Assembly: GCA_964035575.1 (NCBI GenBank)
Contig: OZ037919.1
Span: 496,001-560,000 of the forward strand
Length of the DNA: 64,000 nt
Direction: 5' to 3'
DNA from: Rhynchopus sp. YZ270_cl-10
Lineage: Eukaryota > Euglenozoa > Diplonemea > Diplonemida > Diplonemidae
Positions 62,818 through 64,000 of this stretch are shown here, piece after piece. The translations under genes were made by a program, and so were the position numbers. The stretch's first letter is position 1. Each line of letters starts with the position of its first letter. The notes under the pieces were generated by a model. That model searched no databases. It was not told where the DNA came from and saw only the letters and a list, made by a program, of their open reading frames with translations.

Positions 62818-64000
62818 ATGGAGGACCTCCATGGCGAAAGAAGCGAAGCAGCAACGGCCGGGATGCACACCCTCCGTCAAGAGGACTGGGACACAGAGGT
62901 CCTAAACCCCACCACCTTCCAACAACGTTACAGGAGCGGGAACCCGGAGCAGCGAGGCTTTATTGCGCTGCTGAAGCTAGCCGACGCAGACACCTACCTT
63001 GCGTCAAAGAACGCGGTCCCACCGAACGGACCAGTCATCGCCATCGCCACCACCGCCCCAATACAGGGACACAAAGCGCACAGCACGCAGGAGTGCATTG
63101 TGCAGAAGCCGAACGGGGAGTGCTACCTCAAAAAGGTGCACCTGTTTGTGTTGTCCTCCACCGCCCCCAACTACAAGAACAACATCCCCTCTTTCGGGGC
63201 ATCCAACACGCACCAGCTGGAGGAGATAAAGCTGGAAGTCCTCGACGAGGCAGTAGCCGCCAACCCGGAATGGCTAACGAAACCGCTCGACACCGCACGC
63301 AAGTTCCTCAACGGGCTCAGTGCAGATGTAGCCAGCGTGCGCCCTGCAGGGGAGCGCCGCATCACCGCCACCGTATCCCTGAGAAAGCCGCTGAGGGAGA
63401 TGTCAGGACAATCTGGTGTCATCGTCAGACCCAAAGCCGTCACCAACGAGCCCGTAGTCTGGCTCCCACCCACTGCCACCCTCGCAGACGCCATCACGTT
63501 TGCTACAAAACACGCAGGACGGCTAATAAAGTCAACCAAAGCATTTGGCATCGTCACCGAACGGGAGCACATCACAGCGGCCTGGACAGAGATTGGGAAG
63601 CCAGAGATGGCCACCGAGAGACACTTCGTGCTGACAGGGATGCACTACCTCACACACCCCGAGGCCCTAGTGGGGGCCCTCAGCACAAATGGCATTGTCT
63701 GCTCCGTCATAGCTCACCAACAAGCGGGTACTACACAGATGGTCAAAATCCGAACCCAACAGACGCTCCCCCAATTCTTCTTATTCAACAACAGAAACAT
63801 CACCACGCGAGAAGTCTCCACCTCCCACAAGCTCCGCAGGCCAAAGAAGAAGAGACCCGCCGCCAAACCCACCACCTTTGTAAACAACCTGGCAAACAAC
63901 ACCACAGCATGGAGCAACGTCGTCAGAGGCTCCAACAGCAACGCAGCGCCTGCACCAGCCGCCGCAGCCGCACCATCCGCAACAACAGCCACCGTCGATG
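62818..64000 (+). CDS. Long open frame running off the edge, probably transposon-encoded
   Basis: 394 codons without a stop, from the ATG at 62818 to the window end; the frame is also open upstream to about 62707. The first 330 residues look globular (QRYRSGNPEQRGFIALLKLA, EWLTKPLDTARKFLNGLSAD, TEREHITAAWTEIGKPEMAT). A basic patch RRPKKKRPAAK lies near 340, followed by Asn/Ala/Pro-rich sequence. No BED finger or DDE core of hAT transposase is seen in this part. Placement 108 bp inside a hAT-type left end suggests either an accessory or first ORF of a coding hAT copy, or ORF1 of a LINE inserted there. Not recognised as a known family. Confidence 0.55.
   Translation, partial: MEDLHGERSEAATAGMHTLRQEDWDTEVLNPTTFQQRYRSGNPEQRGFIALLKLADADTYLASKNAVPPNGPVIAIATTAPIQGHKAHSTQECIVQKPNGECYLKKVHLFVLSSTAPNYKNNIPSFGASNTHQLEEIKLEVLDEAVAANPEWLTKPLDTARKFLNGLSADVASVRPAGERRITATVSLRKPLREMSGQSGVIVRPKAVTNEPVVWLPPTATLADAITFATKHAGRLIKSTKAFGIVTEREHITAAWTEIGKPEMATERHFVLTGMHYLTHPEALVGALSTNGIVCSVIAHQQAGTTQMVKIRTQQTLPQFFLFNNRNITTREVSTSHKLRRPKKKRPAAKPTTFVNNLANNTTAWSNVVRGSNSNAAPAPAAAAAPSATTATVD

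Overview
The window is nuclear DNA of a unicellular eukaryote. Coding stretches are GC-rich and lie in AT-rich spacer full of homopolymer tracts, there are short GT-AG introns with a GTATGT-like donor, and eukaryote-only proteins are present (26S proteasome Rpt1, an FHA-domain checkpoint-type kinase). All thirteen well-supported genes, and one open frame running off the right edge, are on the plus strand. Many have a pyrimidine tract plus AG just upstream of the start codon. One-directional gene clusters, splice acceptors before the ATG, and a ubiquitin-like/LRR protein of a style I associate with kinetoplastid relatives point to Euglenozoa, perhaps a diplonemid. This is an inference; no spliced-leader or rRNA gene is visible to settle it.

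Gene-bearing blocks are 4.4-24.4 kb (FkbM-type methyltransferase, FAD oxidoreductase, an acidic coiled-coil protein, a zinc-finger/zinc-ribbon protein, a long basic low-complexity protein, an ankyrin protein), 39.8-46.3 kb (a small Pro-rich protein and the FHA kinase), and 50.6-61.3 kb (DUF4197 protein, Rpt1, EXD1-like exonuclease with CCHC knuckles, HMP/HMP-P kinase, and a broken LRR gene). The genes do not form an obvious pathway; they look like a housekeeping mixture.

From 24.4 to 39.8 kb there is a 15-kb stretch with almost no gene. It and the other spacers hold two layers of repeats. The first is a dense set of short (45-160 bp) interspersed repeats in at least eight families. Five of these share a 3' module (GAGGC/GAGGG, then a TTTCAAC- or ATAAAC-like block, then a T/C tract) behind different 5' heads. 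The second is a set of non-autonomous DNA transposons with clear terminal inverted repeats: hAT-type elements with 8-bp target duplications (two nested in one another at 25.2-26.6 kb and a 2.3-kb one at 46.5-48.9 kb), TA-flanked foldback elements, elements with microsatellite-like interiors, and a near-perfect 516-bp-arm inverted repeat at 33.69-34.76 kb.

The right edge (62.6-64.0 kb) carries an almost identical copy of the left end of the 25.2-kb hAT element, followed by a long open frame of unknown family. It may be a coding member of that element or another transposon inserted into it. I saw no convincing tRNA, rRNA or CRISPR, and no LTR or virus-like element.
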